64,000 nucleotides of DNA from an uncultured Acidobacteriota bacterium (GTDB lineage Bacteria; Acidobacteriota; Terriglobia; Bryobacterales; Bryobacteraceae), in assembly GCA_902826685.1 (NCBI GenBank), contig CADEFT010000025.1, forward strand, positions 49,840 to 113,839, read 5' to 3'. The position numbers and the translations under genes were made by a program. Under the pieces are notes generated by a model. That model was not told the DNA's origin, made no database searches, and was given only the letters and a program-made list of their open reading frames with translations. Shown in pieces: positions 10,418 through 22,500 of this stretch; within the stretch, counting starts at the first letter, position 1; each line of letters starts with the position of its first letter.

Positions 10418-11531
10418 GCTCTCCGTATTCTGTTCCCCCTGCCGCTACACGCAAGGCCGCAACGCCACCGAATCGCTAGGGACGGAGATGGTCAAGCTTG
10501 GCTTGCCGGGCCCGGTGCTGATCGCCGCCGGCCGATCGGCGGAAAGGCTGCTGGGTGCGACGTGGCGGCGCAGCCTGGGCGATTCGGGCTTTGTCTACGA
10601 GGTGCATGGCTTCGGTGGCGAATGCTCGCACGCCGAGGTGGCCCGTATCGTGGATGCGGCCAGGCGGCTCAAAGCGCAAACCATCGTGGGAGCGGGCGGC
10701 GGCAAAGTATTGGATGCGGCCCGCGCCGCGGCGGCCGACCTGAATCTGCCCGTGGTCAATTGCCCCACCGTCGCTTCGAGCGACGCCCCTTGCAGCGCGC
10801 TTTCGGTCATTTATACCGAGGACGGCGTGTTCCAGGAGTACCGTTTTTATCGCCGCAATCCGGACCTGGTGCTGGTGGATACGCAGGTCATCGCGCAGAG
10901 CCCGGCCCGGCTGTTGGCGGCGGGCATGGGCGACGCGCTCGCCACGTGGTTTGAAGCCAAAACATGCGTGGAAGGCAGCGTCGTCAATATGCGCGGCGGC
11001 GCTTCCACGCGCAGCGCGCTCGCGCTGGCCGAGCTTTGCTATCGCACCTTGCAGGCCGATGGGCCGGATGCGATCCGCGCGGTCGAACTTCAAGTGGTCA
11101 CACCGGCGCTCGAGCGGATTGTGGAAGCCAACACGCTGCTATCCGGTCTGGGCTTTGAATCGAGCGGCCTCGCCGCCGCCCATGCCATTCATAACGGACT
11201 GACCGCCGCACCGCCGGCGCACCGGTACTTCCATGGCGAGAAAGTGGCGTTCGGCGTTCTGGTGCAACTGGTGCTCGAAGGAGCTTCGCGGAAGGTTTTC
11301 GACGATGTGCTGCGATTCTCCACCGCGGTCGATCTTCCCGTCACGCTGGAGGCGATCGGCTGCCAGGATCTGCCGCCGGAGTTGCTGCAGCAGGTGGCCG
11401 TCCGCGCCACCGCCAAAGGCGAAACGATCCACAACGAACCGTTCGAAGTCACACCCCGCATGGTGGCGGACGCCATACTGGCCGCCGACGCGACTGGACG
11501 GGCTTGGCGTACGATGCACGCGCGAGGTTGA
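10416..11531 (+). CDS. gldA: Glycerol dehydrogenase-like iron/zinc-dependent alcohol dehydrogenase
   Basis: 371 residues. The GldA family oxidises glycerol to dihydroxyacetone with NAD+. The start VFCSPCRYTQGRNA matches the family's opening phosphate-binding strand. The NAD site is GAGGGKVLDAARAAA (about residue 90). The metal ligands expected in GldA are present: Asp in GMGDALATW, His in AAHAIHNGL and His in YFHGEKVAFG. It is followed 187 bases later by a zinc alcohol dehydrogenase, suggesting a polyol-oxidising neighbourhood. Natural substrate uncertain. Confidence 0.9.
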   Translation: MLSVFCSPCRYTQGRNATESLGTEMVKLGLPGPVLIAAGRSAERLLGATWRRSLGDSGFVYEVHGFGGECSHAEVARIVDAARRLKAQTIVGAGGGKVLDAARAAAADLNLPVVNCPTVASSDAPCSALSVIYTEDGVFQEYRFYRRNPDLVLVDTQVIAQSPARLLAAGMGDALATWFEAKTCVEGSVVNMRGGASTRSALALAELCYRTLQADGPDAIRAVELQVVTPALERIVEANTLLSGLGFESSGLAAAHAIHNGLTAAPPAHRYFHGEKVAFGVLVQLVLEGASRKVFDDVLRFSTAVDLPVTLEAIGCQDLPPELLQQVAVRATAKGETIHNEPFEVTPRMVADAILAADATGRAWRTMHARG

Positions 11532-11718
11532 AGATTCTTGCTTGTGGCGCTGGTGGAATCCGCCGGTGCCTGCAATTGGGCCCGGTGATATGCTCATCCC
11601 GTGTGGTTCACTTGAGATCCACGAAAAGAGATGAGGAATCTCGCGCACTGGCGCCTGATATTGAGGAGCGCCAAACCCAAAAAAAGCCGTCGCTGCCTGA
11701 TATCCTGGAACCATCCAC

Positions 11719-12750
11719 ATGAAAGCTCTATTGCTCAAACAATACAAGGAACTCGAAGTGACCGACATGCCGGTGCCGCAGATCGGCGCCGAAGAGGTGC
11801 TGATCCGCGTGGCCGCTTGCGGCATTTGCGGCAGCGACGTGCACGGCTACGACGGGTCGACGGGCCGCCGCATTCCGCCGATTGTGATGGGGCATGAGGC
11901 CGCGGGCGTCATTTCGGAAGTGGGCGCCGCCGTCAAGGGCTGGAAGGCGGGCGACCGCGTGACCTTCGATTCCACCGTTTCCTGTGGACGCTGCCATTTC
12001 TGCCGCCGCGGCGACATCAACCTTTGCGACAACCGCCAGGTACTCGGTGTTTCCTGCGGCGACTACCGGCGCCACGGAGCTTTCGCCGAATACGTCTCGG
12101 TGCCGCAGAACATTCTTTACCGGCTGCCGGAAGGGCTGCCGTTCGAACACGCCGCGATGATCGAGGCGGTGTCGATCGCCGTGCACGGCGTCAACATTAC
12201 TCCCATCTCATTGGGCGACACGGCGGTGGTGGTGGGCAGCGGCATGATCGGGCTGCTGACGCTGCAGGCGGCGAAGCTGGCGGGCTGTGCGCGCATCTTC
12301 GCGGTCGATCTGGAAGATCACAAGCTGGAACTGGCCAGGCAGTTGGGCGCGACGGAAGTGTTCAATCCGCGCAATGGCGACGTGGTGGAACAGATCAAGG
12401 CCCGCACCGATGGCCGCGGCGCCGATGTCGCGCTCGAAGCCGTGGGCGCGACCGAGCCGATCAAGACCGCCATCCTCGCCACGCGCAAGGGCGGCACCGT
12501 GACGCTGATTGGCAACATCACTCCCAAAATCGAATTGAATCTGCAATCGGTGGTGACGCGCGAGATCCGGCTGCAGGGTTCCTGCGCCTCGGCCGGCGAG
12601 TACCCGGCCTGCATCGATTTGCTGGCCAGCGGCGCCATCCAGGTCGCTCCGATCATTTCGGCGACGGCGTCGCTTGACGACGCGCCGTCCTGGTTCGGAC
12701 GGTTGTATGGACATGAGAAGAACCTCATGAAGGTAATCGTTAAGCCCTGA
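11719..12750 (+). CDS. Zinc-dependent medium-chain dehydrogenase (polyol/galactitol-1-phosphate dehydrogenase-like)
   Basis: 343 residues of the MDR/GroES-like alcohol dehydrogenase family. The catalytic zinc region is CGICGSDVHG with GHEAAG. The structural zinc lobe with four cysteines is CGRCHFCRRGDINLC. The Rossmann motif is VVVGSGMIGLLTLQAA, with the NAD-selecting Asp in FAVDLED. Sequence flavour is sorbitol/galactitol-phosphate or threonine dehydrogenase; the exact sugar alcohol is not resolvable. Only 10 bases separate it from the PSD1-cytochrome gene, so they may be co-transcribed. Confidence 0.9.
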   Translation: MKALLLKQYKELEVTDMPVPQIGAEEVLIRVAACGICGSDVHGYDGSTGRRIPPIVMGHEAAGVISEVGAAVKGWKAGDRVTFDSTVSCGRCHFCRRGDINLCDNRQVLGVSCGDYRRHGAFAEYVSVPQNILYRLPEGLPFEHAAMIEAVSIAVHGVNITPISLGDTAVVVGSGMIGLLTLQAAKLAGCARIFAVDLEDHKLELARQLGATEVFNPRNGDVVEQIKARTDGRGADVALEAVGATEPIKTAILATRKGGTVTLIGNITPKIELNLQSVVTREIRLQGSCASAGEYPACIDLLASGAIQVAPIISATASLDDAPSWFGRLYGHEKNLMKVIVKP

Positions 12751-12760
12751 AGTTTTTCCG

Positions 12761-15700
12761 ATGCGCCAGGCACTGACCATCGCCACGTTCTGCGCGGCCG
12801 GAGCCCTGTTCGCCGCACCGGCGCGAATCGACTACGGCCGCGACGTCAGGCCGATTCTGTCGGAGAACTGCTTTCATTGCCACGGGCAGGATAGCGGCAA
12901 GCGCATGGCGAACCTGCGGCTGGATACGGCCGAGGGCGCGCGGCCGGTGCTCGCTTCCGGCAAGCTCTACCAGCGGATTACTTCCGAATCGAAGGCGCTG
13001 CGCATGCCGCCGGCCGCCTCCAATCGCTCGCTTACTCCGGATCAGATCGCCGTTCTCAAACAGTGGATCGACGAGGGCGGCGGGTATTCGAAGCACTGGG
13101 CGTTTGTGCCTCCAGTCAAGGCGTCCATCCCGGAAGGTGAGAATGCCATCGATGCGCTGGTGCGGCGGCGGCTGGATGCCGAAGGGTTGAAGCTGAACCG
13201 TCCGGCGGCGCCCGGCGCCTGGCTGCGGCGCGTTTCGCTCGACCTCACGGGACTGCCGCCCACGCCCGAGGAAATCGCCGTCTTTGAGAAGAAGCCCGGC
13301 TACGCCGCGGAAGTGGATCGCCTGCTCGCGTCCCGGCGTTATGGCGAGCGCATGGCGATGGATTGGCTCGATGTGGCGCGCTATGCCGATACGCACGGGT
13401 TCAACAACGACGCGGAGCGGTCCATGTGGCGCTGGCGCGATTGGGTCATTGAAAGCTTCAACTCGAATCAGCGCTACGACCGCTTTCTGACGGAGCAACT
13501 AGCCGGCGATTTGCTGCCGCGTCCCACGCTCGATCAGCGCATTGCCACCGGCTTCGGGCGGAATCACGTCATCAATTCCGAGGGCGGCATCATCGACGAG
13601 GAGTATCGCGTGGAGTATGTCGCCGATCGTGTGCGCACGCTTGGCATGTCGTGGCTGGGACTGACGCTCGAATGCGCGCGCTGCCACGACCATAAATACG
13701 ATCCGGTGACGCAGCGCGATTATTACCGCTTCTACGCCTTCTTCAACAACGTGCCGGAGATCGGCGAGGACGGCCGTGTTTCGAATGCCGTGCCGATGAT
13801 CCCCGCCCCTACGGCCGATCAGCAGAAGAAGCTTCAGGATTTGGAAGCGTCGATGGCGCGGCTTACGGCGAAGGTCGATGCCAAGGCTACGTCCTGGCGC
13901 TGGCATAAGAAGTATGCGCGGCTGTTCGACGCCGCCAAGCCGGCGGGCGCCACCATCGACGTTCCTTGCGCGGGGGCCTGCGTTTTCGATGGAGAGAAGC
14001 CGATGACGCCGGGCCAGGGCACGCCTATATCGAAGCGGGGCGGGCTGACGATGAGCGCCTGGATTGAGCCGTCGCCGGGCGATCGGGATGTACCGCTGCT
14101 TTCGGCGATCGACTACGCGCGCAACCGCGCCGCCACCACCTATGGCACCGGGATTGAGCTTCGCCTGACGAATGGTGAGCTTGAATTCCGGTTCGGTGCG
14201 CGCTTCCCCGCTTATTCCATCCGCGTTCGAACCGAAGGCGCCGGGCTCGCCCCCGGTGAGCGGCACCACGTGGCCCTCACCTATGAAGGCGCGGCGGGCA
14301 AGAACGTCAATCGCGTATACGCCGCGTGGGTGCATGCCTATGTGGACGGGCGTGAGCTTCCGATGCGTGTGATGCACGACGGATTTCCATTGCCCGATGA
14401 AAAGAGCGACAAAGGGTCGCCCACGCGGTTCCGCATCGGCTGGGACAACAGCCCGGATGGTCCGCGATTCGCGGGCCGTTTCCATGGAATCGCTTTCTGG
14501 GATCGCGCCCTGACCGGCCCTGAGACCGCCGCGTTGTTTGAATCTTCGGCGCTGCCGCCGGCGGTTGCCGCCAAACAGCCTTCGGCCATCGAAACCGGCT
14601 GGCTGCGGCGAGCCGTTCTGCGCCGCGAAGACCCGGCCTACAAAGAGCGGGAAGCGGTGCGCGGCGAATGGTTCGCTTTACGCCGGGAGATGCCCACCGT
14701 GATGGTGATGGATGAGCTGTCCACGCCGCGCGAGACGCACGTGCTGCTGCGGGGCGGCTACAACACGCCCGGTGAGAAAGTGGAGCCAGGAGTTCCCGAA
14801 CATCTGCTTGGCGGATGGCCCGAGGGCGCGCCCCGGAATCGATTGGGCCTGGCGCAATGGCTCACCAAACCCGATCATCCGACCACGGCGCGTGTGGTGG
14901 TGAATCGCTTCTGGCAGCAGATTTTCGGCCAGGGCCTGGTCAAGACCAGTGAGAACTTCGGTGTGCAAGGCGAATCGCCCAGCCATCCGGAATTGCTCGA
15001 TTGGCTGGCGCGCGAGTTTATCGACTCGGGTTGGGATGTAAAGGCGCTGCTCAAACAGATCGTGCTTTCGGGCACCTACCGCCAGGATTCGGCGGCTTCA
15101 AAGGAGTTGATTGCGCGGGATCCGGAAAATCGCCTGCTCGCCCGCGGACCGCGATTCCGTCTGCCCGCCGAAACCATCCGCGACCAGGCTCTGCAATTCG
15201 CGGGACTGCTGAAGAATCGCGAAGGCGGCCCGAGCGTGCGGCCCTATCAGCCGGCCGGCCTTTACACGGGGCTGGTGGTGGCGGCCGACTATCCCGGCAC
15301 AAGCTACGTGGAAAGCAAGGGCGACGATCTCTATCGCCGCAGCCTGTACACCTGGTGGAAGCGCACGGTGCCGCACCCCACCATGACGGTCTTCGACGCC
15401 CCCGACCGCGAATTCTGCATCGTACGCCGGTCGAACACCAACACACCGCTGCAGGCGCTGACGCTGTTGAACGATCCGATTTTCGTGGAGGCGGCGCGCA
15501 AGCTCGCCGAACGCGCCATGGCCCAGGAGCAAAGCTCCGCCGCAAGGCTGGCGCTGATGTTTCAACTGGCATCGGGCCGCGCGCCCGACGATCAGGATCG
15601 CGAAATCCTTGGGCGCTCGTTCGAGCGCATGCTGGCCGCCTACAAGGCCGATGGAAAAGCGGCGCGCGCTTTTCTGGCCGTCGGGGCCTCGCCCGCCGAT

Positions 15701-15787
15701 TCCTCGCTGCCTGCGGCCGAACTCGCCGCCTACGCCGCGGTGGCCAACATGATTCTGAATCTCGATGAAGTGATCACCAAGGGATGA
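12761..15787 (+). CDS. Secreted PSD1 cytochrome c with DUF1549, LamG-like and DUF1553 domains (copy 1)
   Basis: 1008 residues. A signal peptide (about 1-20) leads into a planctomycete-type cytochrome c (PSCyt1) with a single heme motif CFHCH near residue 38. A DUF1549 (PSCyt2) domain follows with the ARYADTHGFNND and CARCHDHKYDPVTQRDYY blocks; the latter is a second CxxCH. A concanavalin/LamG-like insert spans about 390-620. The DUF1553 (PSD1) domain is C-terminal, with NRFWQQIFGQGLV and a late NTPLQALTLLND. The family always pairs with DUF1501 genes, as here three bases downstream. It is exported and heme-binding by motif; the reaction is not known. A paralogous pair lies at 49880-54386. Confidence 0.93.
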   Translation: MRQALTIATFCAAGALFAAPARIDYGRDVRPILSENCFHCHGQDSGKRMANLRLDTAEGARPVLASGKLYQRITSESKALRMPPAASNRSLTPDQIAVLKQWIDEGGGYSKHWAFVPPVKASIPEGENAIDALVRRRLDAEGLKLNRPAAPGAWLRRVSLDLTGLPPTPEEIAVFEKKPGYAAEVDRLLASRRYGERMAMDWLDVARYADTHGFNNDAERSMWRWRDWVIESFNSNQRYDRFLTEQLAGDLLPRPTLDQRIATGFGRNHVINSEGGIIDEEYRVEYVADRVRTLGMSWLGLTLECARCHDHKYDPVTQRDYYRFYAFFNNVPEIGEDGRVSNAVPMIPAPTADQQKKLQDLEASMARLTAKVDAKATSWRWHKKYARLFDAAKPAGATIDVPCAGACVFDGEKPMTPGQGTPISKRGGLTMSAWIEPSPGDRDVPLLSAIDYARNRAATTYGTGIELRLTNGELEFRFGARFPAYSIRVRTEGAGLAPGERHHVALTYEGAAGKNVNRVYAAWVHAYVDGRELPMRVMHDGFPLPDEKSDKGSPTRFRIGWDNSPDGPRFAGRFHGIAFWDRALTGPETAALFESSALPPAVAAKQPSAIETGWLRRAVLRREDPAYKEREAVRGEWFALRREMPTVMVMDELSTPRETHVLLRGGYNTPGEKVEPGVPEHLLGGWPEGAPRNRLGLAQWLTKPDHPTTARVVVNRFWQQIFGQGLVKTSENFGVQGESPSHPELLDWLAREFIDSGWDVKALLKQIVLSGTYRQDSAASKELIARDPENRLLARGPRFRLPAETIRDQALQFAGLLKNREGGPSVRPYQPAGLYTGLVVAADYPGTSYVESKGDDLYRRSLYTWWKRTVPHPTMTVFDAPDREFCIVRRSNTNTPLQALTLLNDPIFVEAARKLAERAMAQEQSSAARLALMFQLASGRAPDDQDREILGRSFERMLAAYKADGKAARAFLAVGASPADSSLPAAELAAYAAVANMILNLDEVITKG

Positions 15788-15790
15788 CCC

Positions 15791-17209
<1,419 letters not shown>

Positions 17210-17251
17210 AAGTCTGGATTACAATTTCAATTAGGTTCTAGATCCCAGAAT

Positions 17252-18748
17252 ATGCAGATACTTGTTTCGAAACAGCCTCTGGAGCTGGTTGACGCCGCTG
17301 CGCTTATCGTGCCCGTGTTCCAGCGGCCGGAAGGCGGCAAAGAGGTTTCGGGTGCCGCCGCCCAACTGGCCAATGAGAAGACCGGAGGCTGGATCCAGGA
17401 ATTACTCGACAGTGGAGAGTGCGGTGGCAAGCTGCTCGAAACGGCGCTGCTCCCTCGTCCCGCGGGCCTGGCGGCGAGGCGTCTGCTGGTGATTGGCGCG
17501 GGCAGCCGCGAAAAGTTCGGTCCCACGGAAATGCGCAAGCTGGCGGGTACCGCGCTTCGTCTGTTGAAGGCGAAGAAGGTGCGCCAGGTCGCCCTCGCTC
17601 TGGACGGCGATCTCGCGGGATTGGCCTTCGCCTCGGCGGCGGTGGAAGGCGCCATCGCCGGCGGCTATGAACCGGACCGGCTCAAGACCGATCAGAAAGC
17701 GAAAGACGACCAGCGGGTGGAGTCTTTCACCATTGTGGGCGCAGGCGGGGAGATTCAGGCGGGCGCCGATCGCGGCCGCATTCTCGGCGAGGCGCAGAAC
17801 TTCACGCGCGACCTGGTGAATGAACCGGGCAACCGGCTTACCCCCACGGCGCTGGCCGATGCCGCGCGGCAGATGGCGGTGGAGCAGGGGCTGGAGTATG
17901 AAGTGCTTTCGGCCGATCGCATGAAGCAACTCGGCATGGGTGCGCTGCTTGGAGTGGCGCAGGGCAGCGCCGAACCCCCGGCGCTCATCATCGTTCGCTA
18001 CAAGCCCGGCCAATCGAATTCGAAGGCGCATATCGGCCTGGTGGGCAAGGGCGTGACATTCGACACCGGCGGCATTTCCATCAAGCCGGCAGACGGCATG
18101 GAAAAGATGAAGTACGACATGGCGGGCGGCGCGGCGGTGCTGGGCGCGATGCGCGCCCTTGCGCAATTGAAACCCGCCGTCACCGTTACCGCCTTTGTGC
18201 CAACGGTGGAGAACATGCCGGGCAGCCGCGCGCAGCGGCCGGGCGACATCGTGACATCGCTGGCCGGCAAGACCATCGAAGTTCTAAACACCGACGCCGA
18301 AGGCCGGCTCATCCTCTGCGACGCCATCGAATACGCCAAGCGTTTGGGCTGCACGCACCTGGTGGATGCGGCCACGCTGACCGGAGCCATCGTCGTCGCG
18401 CTGGGCCATATCAACGTCGGTGTGTTTTCGAACGAAGAGGGATTCCGCCAGCGCCTGCTCGATTCGGCGCGCGCCGAGGGCGAGAAGATGTGGCCCATGC
18501 CGCTCGACGAGGAATATAAAGAACTGCTCAAGAGCCCGTTCGCCGATCTGCCCAACATCGGTACGCGCTGGGGCGGCGCCATCACGGCGGCGATGTTCCT
18601 CAAGGAGTTCGCCGATCCCACGCCCTGGATTCATCTCGATATCGCCGGCACGGCCTGGAACGATGATTTGAAGCCCTTCCTTGCGAAAGGTCCAACGGGA
18701 GTGGCGATGCGAACCTTCGTCAATCTGGCGATGAACTGGAAGGACTGA
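17252..18748 (+). CDS. pepA: Leucyl aminopeptidase (M17, PepA)
   Basis: 498 residues, usual M17 length. A variable N-terminal macro-like domain (about 1-170) precedes the catalytic domain. Metal and catalytic residues are visible in GLVGKGVTFDTGGISIKPADGM, MKYDMAGGAAV and the signature NTDAEGRLIL. This cytoplasmic di-metal exopeptidase releases N-terminal residues from peptides. It has no upstream partner beyond the DUF1501 gene 42 bases away; a separate promoter is likely but not evident. Confidence 0.97.
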   Translation: MQILVSKQPLELVDAAALIVPVFQRPEGGKEVSGAAAQLANEKTGGWIQELLDSGECGGKLLETALLPRPAGLAARRLLVIGAGSREKFGPTEMRKLAGTALRLLKAKKVRQVALALDGDLAGLAFASAAVEGAIAGGYEPDRLKTDQKAKDDQRVESFTIVGAGGEIQAGADRGRILGEAQNFTRDLVNEPGNRLTPTALADAARQMAVEQGLEYEVLSADRMKQLGMGALLGVAQGSAEPPALIIVRYKPGQSNSKAHIGLVGKGVTFDTGGISIKPADGMEKMKYDMAGGAAVLGAMRALAQLKPAVTVTAFVPTVENMPGSRAQRPGDIVTSLAGKTIEVLNTDAEGRLILCDAIEYAKRLGCTHLVDAATLTGAIVVALGHINVGVFSNEEGFRQRLLDSARAEGEKMWPMPLDEEYKELLKSPFADLPNIGTRWGGAITAAMFLKEFADPTPWIHLDIAGTAWNDDLKPFLAKGPTGVAMRTFVNLAMNWKD

Positions 18749-18755
18749 AACTACA

Positions 18756-19514
18756 ATGCGCGCAACTCGAATGATCTTGCTGGCTGCCTGTCTGGTGCCG
18801 GCCCTGATGGCGGATCACGACTTTCCGGTACGGTTTCAAGGCTGTTCGGAATATGTCGGCACCGGTCCCGTCCCGCTCGCGCAAGCCGCGCCAATGGTGC
18901 CTACCCGGTTCACGGTACCGGCCGACGGCACCGGCAATGCCACGCTGGTGGTGCGCGCGGCGCGATGTTCCGCGGTGACCGTCGACAATTTCAACCGTCA
19001 GGAACAGGCCATCGTTTCTCAGATCGGTATCGTCATCGTTCCGCCGGATGGAACGGGTTCCATCAACAACTACACCATCGCCTACGCCACCGATAGCGAA
19101 CGGCTGGCGCTGCGCCTGCGTCAGGCGGGCTTGCCGGTGCTCTACGATTCCGATCTGGTGTATGAGGTGACGCCCGATCCGCCTGTGACCGCCAGCGAGT
19201 TTTACGCGGAAGTTTCGCCGGAACGCGGCGCCGGCTGGACCATCCACGGCACGGTTACCAACAATGCGTTCCTCACCACGCCGTTTGTCGCCAACTGGTG
19301 GTTCGCGGGCCAGGCCGGCGTGATCAAGATGTCCACGGACATTCCGTCGATTACGTACAAAGCCGCGCAATCGCGCCTGACCACGCGCCGGTCGTCGCCG
19401 CTCGGCCAGGTGCTGCGCGCCAATGGATATGCCGCCTTCGGCTCACGGCCAACGGATTTCAACATCCGCGGCGAATTCGTTTCGGGCGTGATGACCACCA
19501 CCGTCCGCCGGTAA
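18756..19514 (+). CDS. Secreted hypothetical protein
   Basis: 252 residues with a clear signal peptide (MRATRMILLAACLVPALMA, cleavage about residue 20). I do not recognise a domain. The mature part is rich in beta-type sequence with two cysteines near the N terminus (QGCSEY and AARCSAV). It begins seven bases after pepA and ends 47 bases before a TonB-receptor-like gene, so it may be an extracytoplasmic protein expressed with either neighbour. Confidence 0.75.
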   Translation: MRATRMILLAACLVPALMADHDFPVRFQGCSEYVGTGPVPLAQAAPMVPTRFTVPADGTGNATLVVRAARCSAVTVDNFNRQEQAIVSQIGIVIVPPDGTGSINNYTIAYATDSERLALRLRQAGLPVLYDSDLVYEVTPDPPVTASEFYAEVSPERGAGWTIHGTVTNNAFLTTPFVANWWFAGQAGVIKMSTDIPSITYKAAQSRLTTRRSSPLGQVLRANGYAAFGSRPTDFNIRGEFVSGVMTTTVRR

Positions 19515-19561
19515 GAGTTGGCCAAGCCGTCGAGCGCCGGGTCGTGATATCGTTCACGAAC

Positions 19562-22500
19562 ATGCGGACGCTGTTTTGTCTCACGTTGCTGCTCGGCGGC
19601 GGAGCGCGTTTGTTCGCGCAAGCCGTTACCGGGACAATCTATGGTTCAGTGGCGGACCCCACGCAAGCCGCCGTCGCCGGAGCCAAGGTCACCGTCATCA
19701 ATATCGACACGAACTTCACCCGGGAAATGCTCACCCAGAGCGACGGCAGTTTCCGATTTCCCTCGTTGCCTCTCGGCGCCTACCGTCTCGTCGCAGAGCA
19801 GCCCGGCTTCACCACCGTGACCCTAGAGGGCATGGCTCTGCAGGTGGATCAGCAGTTACGAGCCGACGTCAAGCTGCGTGTCGGCAATGTGACCGAAACG
19901 CTCGAGGTGGCCGCGGAGACTCCCCTGGTGAATGCGACCAGCGCGGAGACCAGTGAAGTGATCGACCGGCGGCGTGTTGAGATGCTTCCGCTGAACGGGC
20001 GCAATTTCGTGCAGTTGCTGCAGCTCACTACAGGCACTACGCCGGGCGCCACTGGAGACACGCAGAACAATCTCGTCATCAATCAGTTCCGGGGTTCCAC
20101 GGCATTCACGGCAAACGGCATGCCGACGCGATACAACAATTTCGTACTCGATGGCGTGGACAACAACGAGAGCGCCTGGAACAGTGGAGGCATCGTTCTC
20201 ATGCCGGTGATCGACGCCATTCAGGAATTCAAAGTCGCCACGGGAAACTTCTCGTCCGAATTCGGACGGGCCGCCGGCGGAGTGGTGAGCGTGCAGACGC
20301 GATCGGGAACGAACGAGTACCACGGCAACCTCTTCGAGTTTTTCCGCAATTCGGCGCTCGACGCCAACGACTTCTTCAACAATTCGAACGGCCAGAGGCG
20401 TCCGGCATTCCGGCAGAATCAGTTCGGCGCCACGTTCGGCGGTCCGATCCGGAAGAATAAATTGTTTTTCTTCACCGATTATCAAGGTACACGCCAGGTG
20501 CGCGCTCTTACCTATCTGGCATCGGTGCCTACCGAGGAGTCGGTCGCGGGCGATTTTAACAACCGGCTCTTCGGACAGATATACGATCCTGCTACCACTC
20601 GTGCGAATCCCGCCGGAGGGTCGATACGCGATCCGTTTCCAGACCGGCGCGTTCCGGTGGCACGCTTCGATCCACTGGCGGCGAACTTTCTCGATCTCAT
20701 GCCGCGGCCGAATACCAATCCCGGCGCAATCGCGAACAACTTCATTAATAACCCGGCGTGGAATCGCCAGGGCGATCAAGGTGACGCTCGCGCCGACTAC
20801 AACCTCGCGAGCAAAGGCGCCTTGTTCGCGCGGTACTCCAACGACCATGCCAATCAGATTTTCCCAAACGACATCACCACCTCACGGAATCCGTTCGGCG
20901 GCGGCGGCCGCGGCAACAATATCGATCTGGTGGCGCAAAACCTGTCGCTCAATTCCACGTATCTGCTCACGTCCCGGGTAGTGCTCGAGGGACGGTTCGG
21001 ATTGAGCCGGTTCGCCTTCAAAGGCCTTCCGCTCGGTTTCGATTCGCCGGAGGCGTCGAAGGTGCGGGTGCCTGGGCTTGGAAGCGACGCGCGCACGGCA
21101 ACGGCGATCAACGTTACCGGACTGACTGCCTTTGGACCCACCACCGGCGTACCCAATTATTCCACTCAGACGGCGTTTCAATACGTCTTCAACACGTCTA
21201 TCACCCGCAACAAGCACGGCATTAAAACGGGCATCGACTTGAAGCGCCAACGCCGCAACAACGATTTCGTCTCGGCGCAAAAGACCGGCGCCTTCAGCTT
21301 CGTTCCGAATTTCACCAGCCAGACTGGAATCAGTGGCGGAGGCGTGGGCTTAGCGACGTTCCTGCTGGGTCTTCCCTCCACCATCAATCGTGGATTCGTC
21401 GGTGGCACCACCGGGCGCAGGAACTTCGAACTGGGGCTTTACGTTCAGGATGAATTCAAGGTGAACCCCAACCTGACGCTGAATCTGGGCGTGCGCTACG
21501 AATATTTCCAGCCCTGGTATGAAATTTTCGACCGCATGAGCACCATCGACCTTTCCACCGGCAAGGTTGTATTCGCGGGTCCGGACAACAAGTTCGGCCG
21601 GGCGCTGCGGCAAGCCGACAGGAACAATCTGGCGCCTCGCGCCGGCCTCGCCTGGCGCTCTCCCATGAAGTTCGTGGTTCGCGCCGGGTATGGCCTGAGT
21701 TACATCGAGGAGTTCGGCGGCAATGGAACGAATCCGATCCAGAATCCGCCGAATTCGTTCACGCAAAACCTGGTCTATTCCACGATTCAACTTCCGCCTG
21801 GGCGCCTGCAAGACGGCATTCCTCCTCCTGCCCCATTGAATCTGAACGATCCCTCGGGGCAATACCGCTTCATCGAGCCCAATGCCGTCACCGCCTACGC
21901 GCAGCAATGGGATTTGAGCCTGCAGCGTGAGTTCGGGTCCAACTGGCTGATCGACGCCTCTTACGTGGGCACGCGCGGCTTACACATTCTACAGATCATC
22001 GACCCCAATCAGCCCTTTCCCGGACCGGGCGCGATCGCTAACCGGCGGCCTCTGTTCGCCGTGGCGCCGAACCTTACGCTCAGCGTTGGTGCGTCGAGCG
22101 GCGCGTCTACTTATCATTCGCTGCAAGCCAAACTCCAGAAGCGGCTCTCCAGAGGCTTCTACTTTCTCGCTTCCTACACCTTGAGCAAGAATATCTCGGA
22201 CGGCGATTCGAATTTCTCAAACGGCACACCCGGCGTGGGGTTGCTGGGACAGGCGCAGAATTCGTTGAACCGGCGGGCGGAGCGGAGCCTTTCCGATACC
22301 GATCAACTGCACCGCATGGTGACCAGCTTCGGGTGGGATCTTCCCATTCTGCGGCGAAGCCGCTATCTGGGCGGCTGGCAACTTAGCGGCATCGTGACGC
22401 TGGCAAGCGGAAACCCGTTCGACATATTCTTTCAACCGGCGACTCTGAACACCGGCACGACTCAACGCCCCGACCGCATCCGCGACGGACGCATCGGCGA

